64,000 nt of DNA from Cristatella mucedo (GCA_009760855.2 WPIO01000029.1:1609001-1673000); one strand, 5' to 3'. Positions 12,180 to 24,194 are shown, counted from the stretch's first letter. The notes: generated by a model from the sequence alone, not told the origin. Translations and numbers: made by a program.

Positions 12180-13080
12180 CTCTAATTTTCTAATCAGCAT
12201 TCGTTTAAAATTAGACAGCGATTCGAGATTGATCCGCCGATCCACACCGAACATTCCCTTTCAATTAGAGCAATCACCTTGACCTTATTTGTGCCTGGAG
12301 CTATAGCCGCGATCTTCTTATGCATTCGATTAGCAACGCCCAAATACACGGTCGTGCAGCCGGATAACACAATATTGGAGTAAACTGCTTTAAGGAGGCT
12401 CATGAGGCTTCACAAATTTAGGTAATCTCGTGAACGCCTGCTGAATCCATGCCCAAAAACGAATGCAGAAAGTGAGCTCAAGACAACGGAAACTCGTGTT
12501 GCCAATGTTTATCACATGAACATCGGGCAACTAAGAGCTCTCGTCCTGCGAAGAGCCGCTTGAAGCAGTGTCCATTTCTTTGTCTAAGTCTAAAGCAAAG
12601 TAGCAACGCTTGTCTTTGATGTCTCGGACGATTTCACGCACCGCTGCGGTCGTGAACGAGCCGCGTTCGGCAACAAACTTTATCAGATAATCGGTGAGGT
12701 CCCTGCCAGCCAGGTCGAGACGAATTGTAGTGTTCGGCAAAGAGGAGCCTTCGAATATTGAGCAACACCGTAACCTGAGTCGATACTGGTGCCGGTTATG
12801 CGAGCGAAAGCGCGCATCGACACAGCACGGCTTCGTCCGAGACTGGTGAGTCGAATGCGTCGAACGTGACCTGCATCACCTTCCGGCGGTAAGTCTTAGA
12901 TTGGAGCGGAACATCGGTAAGAAGTACCGGATTCTCTTTGGCCGCAACTCTAAGCCGTTTGTAAAATGGGCGATGCTCATCCCAGTCCATGACGACGCTT
13001 TGTTCTACTGGACACTTGAAGGTGAGAATTCCACGTCCTTCCTGTGCTCGGTTGCCTACGTAGCTGTAACTTTGTCGCGG
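12180..13080 (-). pseudogene. Processed actin pseudogene, 5'-truncated
   Basis: The minus strand reads as actin from about residue 50 to near the C-terminus. Anchors are SYVGNRAQEGRGILTFK, RVAAKENPVLLTDVPL (actin RVAPEEHPVLLTEAPL), [33 protein letters not shown] and SVWIGGS. There is no intron across this span, which indicates retroposition. At least two frameshifts (around 12,795 and 12,740) and in-frame stops (after QDESS and in the 12,400-12,530 segment) disrupt it, and many normally invariant residues have changed. It starts abruptly next to the ~170 bp tandem repeats at 13,100. No poly(A) or target-site duplication is clear. Confidence 0.93.
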
Positions 13081-13099
13081 TTCGACAGAAGCGCCCTAA

Positions 13100-13862
13100 A
13101 ACTTTAGATTGCATATGTAATGTTTTTACACGTTTACCCACTAAATTTCCCCACAATTTCGCTTAAGCTCAGCTATGCCTCTAACAGCCCGGGTCAGTTA
13201 ACCTACTTAAATATTCAAAAGGCAATAAAGCAATCATATCCGGAACAAACTTTGGGCAACTGCGGTTTTGATTCCAAGTTATAGAAAACGGACGTCCACG
13301 TTACCCCACCAACTTTCATGGTATTACTGATTCGAGTTCTCATGCTTTGGCCTCCGATGACCCTGCCCCGTGACTGCCAAAAAAACTGGAATCGCAATTC
13401 AGCTTTTGTTTCCACAAAAAGCTTCGCACAACAGCGATTCTGATTCCAAATTATACAAGACAATGTTCTACGTTTACCCGTCAGATTTCTTTTGATTGCG
13501 TTTTCGCGCTTTAATACTATGGCCTTCGGTGTCCGGCCTAGATGGTAGCCCTAACTAGTCGGATTGCGATACGCCTACCATTCCAACAATAAGCGTTTTG
13601 CAAGTACATTTTTGATTGAACATTATGAAAAAAGTCGTCAGTGTATACCTACCAGATATCATGCAATTTCCCTCGCGTGTATGTTCCAGTGCTACGGCCT
13701 CCAATATCCTGACCCAAATGACAGCATAAAAAACTTCGAACCGAAAAACTGCTCTTTCCACAAATCACCTTTCGCAAACTGCCATTTTAATTCCACATTA
13801 TAAAAAACCGTATTCCAGGCTAACACACTGAGTTTCATGCAATTGAGAGCTAAGCAGGTTCG
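13100..13862. repeat. Diverged ~170 bp tandem repeat, about 4-5 units
   Basis: Successive blocks beginning near 13,100, 13,240, 13,408, 13,580 and 13,757 share the same order of short motifs. These are a CTTYGCAAACTGC-like box, ATTCCAAATTATA, a pyrimidine-rich TTTACCC box and ATGCTTTGGCCTCC-like sequence. Units are roughly 165-175 bp and strongly diverged. The block ends where the old duplicated segment begins (13,893). Confidence 0.6.
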
Positions 13863-14252
13863 CTTACAAGATCATGTATATGAAATAGATGGGCATCTGG
13901 GGTAAGCAGTAAATTGTCGAAAGTTACAGTCGTATTGGTTAATGATATGGCCTAAAAGATGCCACTGCATTTTGCTGCCACCGAAGAAAGCTTTTTTTTG
14001 TGTGACGTCCCCCTGCCAGCTCCATCTGCCAAGCTCTCGGTAGTCAATCGTCAGGATGTCTTCCTCGGCCGTGCTTACTGAAAAGTACACCGCAGACCGG
14101 CTAAGACGCATGAAGGCTCATATGATGACCACAGCTTTCCTTTACGTTACTGAGGAATTCGTCAAAACCAGCGACTACAGAATGGAAGCACAAGCTCGAT
14201 GCATGAGCTGATCGGAACAGACGGCCAAATAATGCCCACGTGACACACTTAC

Positions 14253-14317
14253 ATTCAGCCGGAAGTGCATCCCAGTCTCGCCCATCAGGGTCACATCGGA
14301 CCGTAAATGAGGCTCTT
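14253..14317 (-). CDS. Candidate exon in duplicated block (copy 2 at 33,707-33,771)
   Basis: This 65 bp segment has a good acceptor (CTGTTATTTGTTTAG) and a strong donor (AAT|GTAAGT). In the phase delivered by the 14,618-14,772 candidate it reads KSLIYGPM then stop, so it could be a terminal exon. In another phase it reads EEPHLRSDVTLMGETGMHFR. The choice is unresolved; product unknown. Confidence 0.25.
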
Positions 14318-14617
14318 CTAAACAAATAACAGTCATAGATCTCCATTACAGCACACTCGGGCCATCGGTGCACTGGCCATGCGGAGCAAGCGGGACAAAG
14401 ACAGCAGCGGCTGCAGCAGCTGCAGCGATAGCAGTCCGAAAGCAAAGCAGATAAAGACTTGGAGGCACTCAGTAAGCTAGTAAAAACTAGGGACACTTGC
14501 TCTAAACAACAACATGATGCTACATCTCAAAGGCAAATTAAAAGAACAAGTCCCACAGGCAAAGAGAGCACTGAAAGCGCATGCAAAGAGGCTGCCCAGA
14601 GCGACGCGACTACTCAC

Positions 14618-14772
14618 CCTGTATTCCTCCAGCCGAGATGCAAGGACGATTTTACAGATACGTGCTCCCTCCGGCGTGTGTGCCGGAGGGGGGTCTAGAT
14701 GCATCCACACAGTCAGGCCCGTATCAGACCACTGACTGGAACCGGATGACGCTTTTGGGGCACTTGCCGTGC
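14618..14772 (-). CDS. Candidate exon in duplicated block (copy 2 at 34,072-34,226)
   Basis: An open segment after an AAAGACAG acceptor and before an AGG|GTGAGT donor reads ASSGSSQWSDTGLTVWMHL, DPPPAHTPEGARICKIVL and ASRLEEYR. It joins the 16,193-16,303 candidate in phase. Copy 2 changes His to Arg and Asp to Glu in WMHLDPPP. A one-base length difference between copies lies just outside it (14,796). Product unknown. Confidence 0.35.
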
Positions 14773-16080
14773 CTGTCTTTGACAATCGCGTGACACCCCG
14801 ACGATGTCTTTGGCGAAGCTGCCGTGCCTATCGCAAAAGCGAATAGTGTGCACGGTGGCTGATTTCACAGCCTCTATTATATAGCAGCACAAGAGTTTAA
14901 ACAATTAACAACATGCTAGCAATAAATATTGCAAACAGCATTAATTGAGCCTTCGAACTGGGTCGTCACTTTCAGCTTCAAACTGAGGTAATGTATACTG
15001 AAGCCCGATGATCCGTTGGCGCCAGCCATTTCATCAGAATAATTTCAAAAGAGCTACATAAAGCACTCCTGCTCTTAAAAAGCAGGACTGGGCGATACTC
15101 GTAACATATCGTATTATTTGCGAAATAGTGAATTTGAATGAAAGACAGACACTATGTCTATAGTCAGAGAGCTATACTTGCTACTGCATTATACATGGAA
15201 GGAGAAATCGTACTACCAGATTTCAACTAAGGCAGACCCGCTTCTTCACGGTCCTACTACTTTCTCAGGGTAGGTACAAAATAAAACCGACGGGAATGTT
15301 TTCGGCATTCACGAGGACTACAATAAATAGTAACATCACTAATCGAGGGTTGTTTGCATAGCATCGGAAAATAACTACATCTCCATCAAGGTGCTACCTA
15401 AATCACTGCCACAGAATCATTACCCAGAATTTTTTTCTTAGGTGATCGTTTATCAAGCAAGTTAAATTTGCAAGCTCACGTACTCTTCTTGGGCATCGTT
15501 CTACTTGACAGCAACACATGGGACCTAAGCAAACTGTAAAGCCAGCCAAGAACACTTTGGCGAATCTGCATGTAGTGATGATGCAGTGACTCGGGAAGTC
15601 GCCTGCTTGTAGCCCTAATGAACGAATATGGAGCGACATTTGCTGGTGACTGGTGGTGACGTTCGGCCTACACCGCACTCATCGGTAAAACTCAGGCTTT
15701 ATGGGCAGTGCCACAGGAAAAAAAGGACGGTGAAAGTGCTGTTGGCCGTTATGCCTGAAGACACAAGAACGACTCATTGTTGGACGAAGTCACTATAAAC
15801 TCACACATTATAACACCGTGTGCAATCTTTGTTGAAAGGTCAAACTAATATTCTCTCATGCTGCACATCCCTTTAGTACGCCTGGCATTGTGGGAAACAA
15901 TCCCATTAAGCGAGCCAATTTACAGCAACGGTAATACAGTAGATCCAGCAAGGATTTTGTAAGCTGCCCGTAAGTGAAGCAACAAGAAAGAGATCAGTTC
16001 TACTCGATAGGTGTGCACAAAATTCTTCACAGTCCATGTATGCATTCTCAAGCACTCTTTCTCGTACCAAAACGTTTCCA

Positions 16081-16165
16081 CACACACTCATACACAAACA
16101 CACACACACACACACACACGAATGCACACACGTGGACACGTGCGCGAGCACAGAAACACACACTA
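16081..16165. repeat. (CA)n-rich microsatellite in copy 1
   Basis: A short interrupted CA tract. Its partner in copy 2 (35,553-35,632) is longer and differs in structure, so microsatellite change has outpaced the surrounding sequence. Confidence 0.85.
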
Positions 16166-16192
16166 ATATGCAGATGAAATGAAAAAACTTAC

Positions 16193-16303
16193 TTAATGTG
16201 GAGACTGGGCCGTCTGAGGCCACGTCTACAAGCGGCATCGGCTCTTCCCGCTCCCGCTCCTCGGCCTCATGCTTGTTTTCTCGCCCCTGCTCCATTTGAG
16301 ATC
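16193..16303 (-). CDS. Candidate exon in duplicated block (copy 2 at 35,669-35,779)
   Basis: A 111 bp open segment lies between a TATCGAGCAG acceptor and a strong GTAAGT donor and reads SQMEQGRENKHEAEERERE then EPMPLVDVASDGPVSTL. The equivalent in copy 2 is also exactly 111 bp with the same splice sites: a +3 and a net -3 change preserve the overall frame, although several residues differ. Product unknown; acidic, probably disordered. Confidence 0.35.
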
Positions 16304-17802
16304 CTGCTCGATAGATGAAAGCGAGCGTTAGTGCTGGGCTGACCCACAGACGATAACAATTAAGAACAAAAACTGCAAGCATTCTGACGAGACCGTTTTT
16401 ACTGTACACCTTGTTCCTGCTAAATTGTCAGAAAAAAGACTAACAACACTTTGTCCTATGTCGATGCATTGTAGCCTCAATTTTCATAACATTCTACCCT
16501 AGTCATTCACTGCTGAAACAGACTATCTGCTTGCATAGGACAAACATAGACAAAATTCCTGCTGGCTCAAAGCAAGGAATGTCGATTTGTCCACACAAAA
16601 ATTTCCAAAAGCGCATTCAGCACAGCAGCCCCTCGCGTGCCCGACATCATGCAGCATTAAACACACCGCTCGCGAAACAAATCCTCTCCCTCCGAAAAGC
16701 ACATTCTGAAATGCAGCCTTTACAAATAGGGGAGTAGGAAAGAAACGACCACCCACAGCAGTAGCCACGTGGTGTAAGTTAAAACTGTAGCACCACGTGA
16801 AGGCGAGAGCTCTGCATAATCTGGATGAAGGGCAGTACGAGGCCACCCAGGCTGAGGAGAAGCCACTGTCGCTGTTACTCAGGTTGATGTAGCACTTAGG
16901 ACTCAATCAGAATCGAGCGGCCCGAGTACCCCAAGCCTAGTATAAAAACCGAGGTAGCCGAATGCAAGTTTTGCAATAATCTAATCATATAAAAGCTTCA
17001 AAATATATACGACGGTTCAACGTGTACTAAAAGAGAACCTGAACTGGGGTGCCACCAAGACAAAGTCCTACCTGTAAGAGGTGACCGAGGTGCACACAAG
17101 GTAAGTTTCGGTCCGGCTAAGCTGGTACCCTGCCTTTGTACGTGACTAGCAGCTGTAATTCGCGAATCAAGCCTAACTTGGTAATGAGTTCGACTAAGCC
17201 AAAGAGTAGATTTGGTAAGCAGAACACATCTAACACATTCGGTCAAACACTACAACCCGCCGTTCGGCTAAATACCCGCCACACATCACTGAAGGGGTTC
17301 TTACCGACTAAGCTCAAGATGGCAAACACGAGTCGCAGGCAAAAGGACCGTGCAGGTATTGCGGTCGTATTTAAATGCATCCGGCCCGTGACGTCATGGC
17401 CCGGGCAGCCAATCATAGAGTTTCCAATTCTAACCAATGAGTGCATGCACAGCGCTACCGATCGAACCCCGGGCTGCGGTGCATGACGACAGGTCAGTAA
17501 ACTCAACAGTTGCTATGCAGAGCTTCTGTCTGCCTGTATCTTACCGAGTGAGCAAGCAGCGTTAAGCATGAAAATCGAAACAGCAAAATTGATATACTGC
17601 AAAAAACACGCGTTCTGTAGCGCTTCGAAGTAGCTTCATCTTGTTGCCATTATCTGTGGTTCGACGGCGCATAGTCCTAAAAATCGATCGCGACCACCAC
17701 CACTGAGGAATCTCAAATGAGGGACGTGTCACATGTGCTCTTCACTACAAGTAACCAGGAACCCAAAAAAGTGCTGGCGCTGCTGGCTGCCTACCCCTTA
17801 AA

Positions 17803-18076
17803 ACTGTGGCTTACCTGTAGACAAACGGCTCACACCTAAACTGCAGAGTACGCAACCCACCAGTAGATGCCTCGAATGTAAAAGGCTCACCCGTACATGG
17901 CGCATCGGCAGACGGCAGCGCACCAGCAGACGGCGAAGCACTGCGGATGGCGCGCGTACCCCTACAGGCCAGCACACCGTGAACAGCTCGCCCTTTACAC
18001 GGCAGCCTACATTGAACAGCGCTCGCAGTGAGTGCTCTTACGCGTGCACACACACACACACACAAACGCACGCACA

Positions 18077-18129
<53 letters not shown>

Positions 18130-18325
18130 GGCAGAGCACATTAAAGGCACAGTAGCCCCTAGAACCTGTAGCCTACCTGTACACAAACGGTTCACCCCTA
18201 CACCACAGAGTACTCAGCCCACCAGTAGATGTCGGGAATGTAGAAGGCGCACCCACAGATGGGGCGATGGAGAAGCACCGCAAACGGCACACCTGCAGAC
18301 GGCAGCTCACAGCAGCTCACCGTAG
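17803..18325 (-). repeat. Tandem duplication of an exon-like unit (~362 bp period)
   Basis: Units at about 17,803-17,965 and 18,165-18,325 are alike. On the minus strand each ends in a donor (CTACAG|GTAAGC at 17,815 and GTACAG|GTAGGC at 18,177). Just before it the encoded segments are similar: EASTGGLRTLQFRCEPFVYR and PTSTGGLSTLWCRGEPFVYR. A (CA)n tract separates them. The whole lies in the segment missing from copy 2. Confidence 0.55.
18040..18130. repeat. (CA)n microsatellite
   Basis: CA repeats with a CACT/CGCA interruption, lying between the two exon-like units of the 17.8-18.3 kb tandem duplication. Confidence 0.95.
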
Positions 18326-19728
18326 ACTGGGCACCTGCACATCGCTCGGCTGTCCTGCCTACGAATAGACGCTGGTGCTTCGCAGCTACCTCTGTAACCA
18401 ACCCAGTTTGACGTTCGAGGCAATCATTGATGCCTCCGCCAGAGCAATACCCTCAACTCATGCGACGGTGCACCGCAAGACGGCAATTTGCCGTTGGCAG
18501 GACGAAGAAATGCATAGGCCTGCTCATTCAGAATTGTCTTTTCAGAGAGAGATGACCATTCATATCGTAGGTCTGAGCCTTTTCAAGTAAGACGCCTGCC
18601 AAAACTAATTTTGCAGCGACAACACTTGGCATGACATAGGTCGCAAAGACTCGAGCTTGAAATAGTTAAGATTCCTGTTATAGTGAATTACCTCTAACTA
18701 CGGCTTTCTCTTTTACTCTGGTCTCCCTTGGCTGCAGTGTCGGCAGTTGGGTCCCAATCATGGCACCGTCCTGTCGCATGGGCAGGCTTAACGAGTCTTA
18801 TCTTCGAATTAAGCCAACGAAATCGGCGCTGGTTCGAATGCATTAAACCAGAGCATCGAAGACTGATATGCCAATGACACACAACCACTGACAAGACAGA
18901 GGTGGTCAATGTGCACGGTCGTATGCGGATCGATGCCGATGGCACCTCGCTAGAGTGAAGCACTCTTGCTAAGGCTAGAGGCTCCTACTTGGACCACTTC
19001 TTCGTCCACCTTGCGGGCTTGGCTTTGCTTAGCGCCTCGGCGGTCTCACATTTATTGAGAATATCGAGGTTATTGTCTTTGCCCGGGTGTATGGCACTCA
19101 CATATTAAGACAGACTTGCAGCAGCAGGCCATTCTGTATTGTAAGCAGGGAGCTGGGTGAACGGCACCCAAGCTACTTTTCGACTGAGTAGTAAATAAGG
19201 ATGTCAAGGTCAGCTGCTCTTTTCTGGGTCCCATTAGGCCTAAGCCTGGGTAGGGAAGGTACACCCACTGTATAACGTGGGTGGTGAGTTTGAGCCTTGC
19301 AGCAGACGATACTTTGTTACCTGCCGAGATTGGGAAACTGCTTCTAAAGCTTATTTACTGCGTCACGTGTGAGGCTTTTGAATCGGTCACCACTTACTTT
19401 ACTGGTTTAATCAACGGGATAATTTTCTGCTCGGCTGATCTGTCGAACTGCCCCAATGACGCACAGAGAAACAAGTGCAAAATTCGAAGTCCACAGGTCA
19501 GGATGCTAAACGTTGGCCCGTGCATGAGCCATACACAAGTGAAAAAAGCATAGAAAGCAAATTTCTGCAGAGCTAAACTGAGCTCGAATAAACCTTTTAG
19601 CGACAATTCCTCAGAGAGGTAGTAAACACGAGTATTTGGTACAGGCCTAGGCCAGTAGCATATGATACAGGTATGAGCTAATAGTTCCACCATGAGCAGA
19701 TGGAAAAAGGTCCGGCCGTCGTACTCAC

Positions 19729-19853
19729 GGGCTTGACATCCACCGATACACCTTGGCCACCTTTTTTTTCATAGGCATGCAAGCAGAGTCCGGCGGACGG
19801 CACGAGAGGCGTCGCATCATCTTCGGGCCGAGCGGCTACGTCAGCCAGCTGCT
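19729..19853 (-). CDS. Candidate exon in duplicated block (copy 2 at 36,237-36,361)
   Basis: An open segment ends at the donor AAGCCC|GTGAGT and reads EQLADVAARPEDDATPLVPS then AGLCLHAYEKKGGQGVSVDV. It has protein-like composition. The acceptor side is uncertain because a CAG/CTG palindrome lies directly upstream. It is almost unchanged in copy 2. Product unknown. Confidence 0.3.
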
Positions 19854-19883
19854 CTCATGCCCTGAGCAGGCGCACCGAGCCAC

Positions 19884-19962
19884 GGAAGCTGCCTCGACAG
19901 CAGCAGCAGCAGCAGCACGGAGACTGTGCTGCTGCTGCTGCTGCTTTCCTGAAGCAGCTTCC
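19884..19962. repeat. CAG/CTG palindrome, six repeats per arm
   Basis: GGAAGCTGC (19,884) pairs with GCAGCTTCC (19,962). Inside, six CAG repeats (19,898-19,915) face six GCT repeats (19,928-19,945) around a short CACGGAGACTGTG centre. This predicts a long hairpin. Confidence 0.85.
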
Positions 19963-21259
19963 AAGTGTCAAGTCCTGCGGTCTGGCTGAAAGCAGCAAGT
20001 GCTCGCGATACATTGGGCAGCCAACACACAAATGGATGCACGGTATTCTGATAGTGTCGTCTCGCGAATTGAATTGACGAGTACGAATTAAGCAGTCAAC
20101 AAGCAGGTCCTGGGTAAACCAGGGTTGGTTCTTACCAGAATTTAGAGAGTCCTTTTCAATGCTACGATGCCTCGGGTGATAACGCTAGGGCAGTGCTAAA
20201 AAGGCTTAGGCAACATGGGCCCTGGAACCTACTAGAACGCTTTAAACTCGGAGACACGTCGCTCCCGAACGCAGCCATCTTTGGTCTATAACTCTATGCC
20301 TGCATCGTTATTACTCCAAACAATATTTAAAAAGTATACATTAATTGCTATGTATACTCTCTTACAATAAACACTGGCTCTTGACTTATGTTTACTTCAA
20401 ACTTACTTTTCTGGAAAACAGTGTTTTAATTTACTTTTGTCTTGTAAAACAAAGAGTGTTTCACTCATTCTACATCCCAAAAAGAAATGTAAAAATGTTA
20501 ATGTTTCTAAAGAATTTTTTTTGCATAATAGGACTATAATATTCAGAAAACATATTGTCATAGCTGCTTGAAATGGTGCCGATGTCACGTAGACAGATAC
20601 AGCACCCATTTTGTCCCTGCCCGAATTAACGAGTGCCTAGCAAACGTTACTATATAGAGTAATGTCCGTACCCGTGTACCAGTGCAAATTCTTCAGACAA
20701 AAACCTGCGTCTGTGGTATTGCTGAGCAAAAAGATAGTGAATAACCATTGATCTGATTGACATGGCGTCAAGAGGTTGCTTTCAGCCGGCTGATAAATTG
20801 TGTTACTAACGTGAACATATTGTCTAGACAATGACGAGCCAGAACTCTATGACAGCACCTGTCAAGATTTTCCTCAACGACAAAGCATACAAAGGTTAAA
20901 GCTGTTGCGAGTCAAAATCTGTAATGCCTGCCTCGTTTCACATGAAAACGCTACTTCAGAACTCTTGAAGATAAGGTAAACAGCTGCTCCTTGCTGGATG
21001 GAATTTCTTTCAAAATATTAGGTAATCAGTGGGAATTCATTTTTCAACTTTAATAACTCTTCCATGTTTACAGGTTGGTTTAGGAGAGAGAGGAGAGCCG
21101 TAAAGGCTGCTGTTCCAAGACTATGGCCGAAACAACCTGACCACTCAAACAAATGCCAGTGCTGAATGGTTGACCCTTTCAAGCGTCGCAAGAGTCCTAT
21201 AATGTAGCCACACGTTCCTTCATCAATGGCCCAAGTACTTGACTGCCCTGTGCTCCCTT

Positions 21260-22900
21260 TCCCCACTACTGCTCAGAAGGATCAGCAGGATCTTCTGAAG
21301 ATCAGTGGAAAGTCAGACAGCGTGGAGGATATTGCAGATCGAGATTCCAATTTCACAGATGCACGTGAGAACTGAAAGCCATACTTCCTCAAACAGAAAG
21401 AACCCAACGATCTGATCAGAGAACTTGGCCTTACCAAGTCCACTGCTAAGCTTCTGACATCTAGGCTCAAGAAGTGAAACTCTTTGGACAAAAGAGAAAC
21501 TTTGTCGGCTCACACATAAAGAAGATCATAAAGAGTGACACGTTATCAAAGAAACTAAACATGACCAAGAATGTGGCTTGGAACAGTTTGCTGCAGTAGC
21601 AGCTTTCTGGGCCATTTCAATTCTTAATACCATTTGCTTCGCGTTCCTGCCCTCGCATAAATGTCTGCCACAATGGAATGCAGAGTGTTCCTCTCTAAGT
21701 CTGTATCTTTGATGCTCAACTTGACTTAATTAAGGAGAACTCGGGAGCTTACTTGTAGGTGCAAGGCGAGTTCTTTCTTATTGGTATAATGAACTTCGAA
21801 CTTTGTTAAATTGAACAGGATAACAACAGCATGAGCATCAACGTTTGGGGGCTTCTTTGAGAAAGCGATTTGAAGAAAAGCTGCAAATTCATAACGTCTA
21901 CTCAATTCTGAACCCTTTCGAGTCGTCGTTTAGTAGAATTATAAATTTTTGAATTATTTGCTGTTCTTTCTGACTAGCCGTAATCCACGAAAATGCGACT
22001 TTGTCAGTTTCTTCATTAGAAATGGGTGAATTTCAAGTTATTGACTATCCTGGCTACAGAAAAAGGCTGTAATGAATAATGGCCCTTTCTATAAATCTCA
22101 GCACTGGTCATTGGGAAATAACATTTACTACAGAGGGGAAAGCTGAGTTACATAATGGCTATAAATATGATGGACAGCTGGTGCATAAGGACGAAGTTAA
22201 TTGCTCTCACAGAAATTGTAAGCACCGTTCGTTTACATGACATGCTGATGAAAATAATTAGAGATCAAGCCAGAAGCCAGTTTCTAATCAAACCGGTTGA
22301 CCATAACTACTTGCATAGGCATACCATTGGCATACCTGTATCATGTGTAGGACAAGTATGTGCTTGTTTGAGTATATGTTTACTAGCATTACGAATTTAA
22401 ACTTAAGTAAGGTGCAAGTAGTAATTATACCTTCCGACCTGCAAAATATCCATATGATAATTTTTAGTTTGAAATTATCTTGTTCTACACCGATAAAACT
22501 CTTCGATTAATTTTGTAACGTTATTCGTTCTCAACCCTGATAATCATTTATGTGTGACCTTGACTGATCGTATAATCGCCAGCCCACATAAACAGGCATG
22601 AGCACATATGTACACACATATGCAAGCAAACTACTGCAACGTCAGCAGCAAGCAGGATGTCACGGGGTCGCTCGAGTAGTTGCTCGGTAAGGTAGCCGGC
22701 TCAGCACCGGTCCCAGTCACTACACACAGGAACCAACAAATGAGTGTAAGCGAATGGTCCAGCAAGCTCTCCAATCGGTTGCAAGTGAGAATTTGATGCG
22801 AGGCCGCCTTCCAATTTTCTGTAGCACTAACGCAGGCACTTCACTGCAAGTGTGCACAGTTCTACTACTGCTACTATCCACATCCTCGGGTGCAATAAAT
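21260..22900. other. No gene recognised
   Basis: This follows the diverged end of duplication copy 1. Frames are short and without recognisable motifs, and I could not follow clear homology to copy 2 beyond about 21,250. Confidence 0.4.
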
Positions 22901-23104
22901 AGCCTGTCTAGCTAGTAAACCTACCTAAAGGAGAATAGAATAGAAAAAAAAACGAAAGGACGTCTCAGCATCATCAAGAAGCCGAAAGCATTTCTGCAGT
23001 TGAGCGATCGACAAGAAGGCTCGTTAATTGCACCGAAATGTGTAAGGTATTTGCAGAAGCAATATATTCGAGTAAAAGTGGGTGTGCAACTGTGCATTTA
23101 TCAG

Positions 23105-23376
23105 AGTGCATGTGCATGCATGGACGTTAGCATGCGTGGATTGCATGTGCATGCATGGACGTTAGCATGCGTGGATGTGAGATGTGAGTGTGTGTGTGTT
23201 GTGTGCACGGATGCCTGTGAGCACGGATGTGTGTGTGTATGTGTGTGTCCACGGATGTGTGAGTGCACAGATGTGCGTAAGTGTGGGAGATTGCACGGAT
23301 GTGTGCGCGTATGTATGTCTGTCTCTATGTATGTTTTGTGTGTGTATGTGAGAGTGTGTGTGTGTGCGCGTGCGTT

Positions 23377-23431
<55 letters not shown>

Positions 23432-23645
23432 ACGGATATGTGCCTGCATGGACATGTGCATGCATGGGTGTGTGCCTGCACGGGTGTGTGCCTGCACTGA
23501 TAAATGTGAGGGTGCTTGCATGTATGTGCTTGTGTACAGCTGTTTTGATAGCAAGTGTGTGGCAAGTGGATGCTTGTGTGTGTGCGTGCGTGCACGTGTG
23601 TGCGTGCGTGCGTGTGTGTACGCACGTTATGTATGTGTGTGTGCG
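23105..23645. repeat. TG-rich minisatellite/microsatellite block
   Basis: It opens with two near-identical ~33 bp units (GTGCATGCATGGACGTTAGC, then ATGCGTGGAT) and passes into (TG)n interrupted by GCACGGATGTG-type units. It includes an uninterrupted GT run near 23,377-23,430. Three long open frames on each strand (Cys/Val or His/Thr-rich) are artefacts. Confidence 0.9.
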
Positions 23646-24194
23646 CTTGTAATTGATGCTTAGACCCGAAGCTATACCCAGCAGCTATTCCTGCTAAACG
23701 GTGGACCTGACGTAGGCTGACAACATGCTGAGTTCGCTTTGGAATGCTGCTCTGTTCACCTGCAGCACCAGCACCTTATTCCCAGAAGGTAGTGAGATTG
23801 CATCCGAAGCCCAGTCGAACCAAAGTAGAGCCCAAAAGTAGGGCACCATTGCTGTTAGTCCGAAATGTACAGGTTCGAGGCAGGGGCCGTACAGCACTAA
23901 AAGCTAACTACCATGGTGACAGGGTGAAAAGGCTGCCGAGTATCTGAGGCTTTCAGTGCATAGTATTAAATTAATGACAAGTGATGCAAACGTCTTCGTT
24001 TGTTAGGTGTAAAGCCAAATAGAAGTACCAACAAAGCTAACGTTACATATCGAGACAAGACGTGAGAACATGAAAGCCGTCAGGCAATTTATTGCCCACG
24101 TGTCACCCCTGGCGATCCAAGGTGAGGGAAACTCTGAAAAAACAGCCACCTTCTATCCTAACCACTGGCTTGCACCAATTGGATCGTGTTTCTT

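Larger units (their letters stand above)
14168..21250. repeat. Long direct duplication, copy 1 (near-identical and diverged tracts)
   Basis: It corresponds to 33,622-40,900. The tracts 14,168-~15,945 and 19,489-20,165 are about 99% identical to copy 2. The tracts 15,950-16,519 and 20,166-21,250 are only roughly 75-85% alike. A 2,969 bp segment (16,520-19,488) is present only here. Diverged similarity also extends leftwards to about 13,893. Percentages are estimates by eye. Confidence 0.9.

Noticed and set aside
15403-15678. 91-codon minus-strand frame identical in both duplicates (copy 2 at 34,856-35,131)
   Set aside because: Identity is expected because the whole tract is ~99% identical. 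There is no splice context, motif or codon-position bias to support coding.
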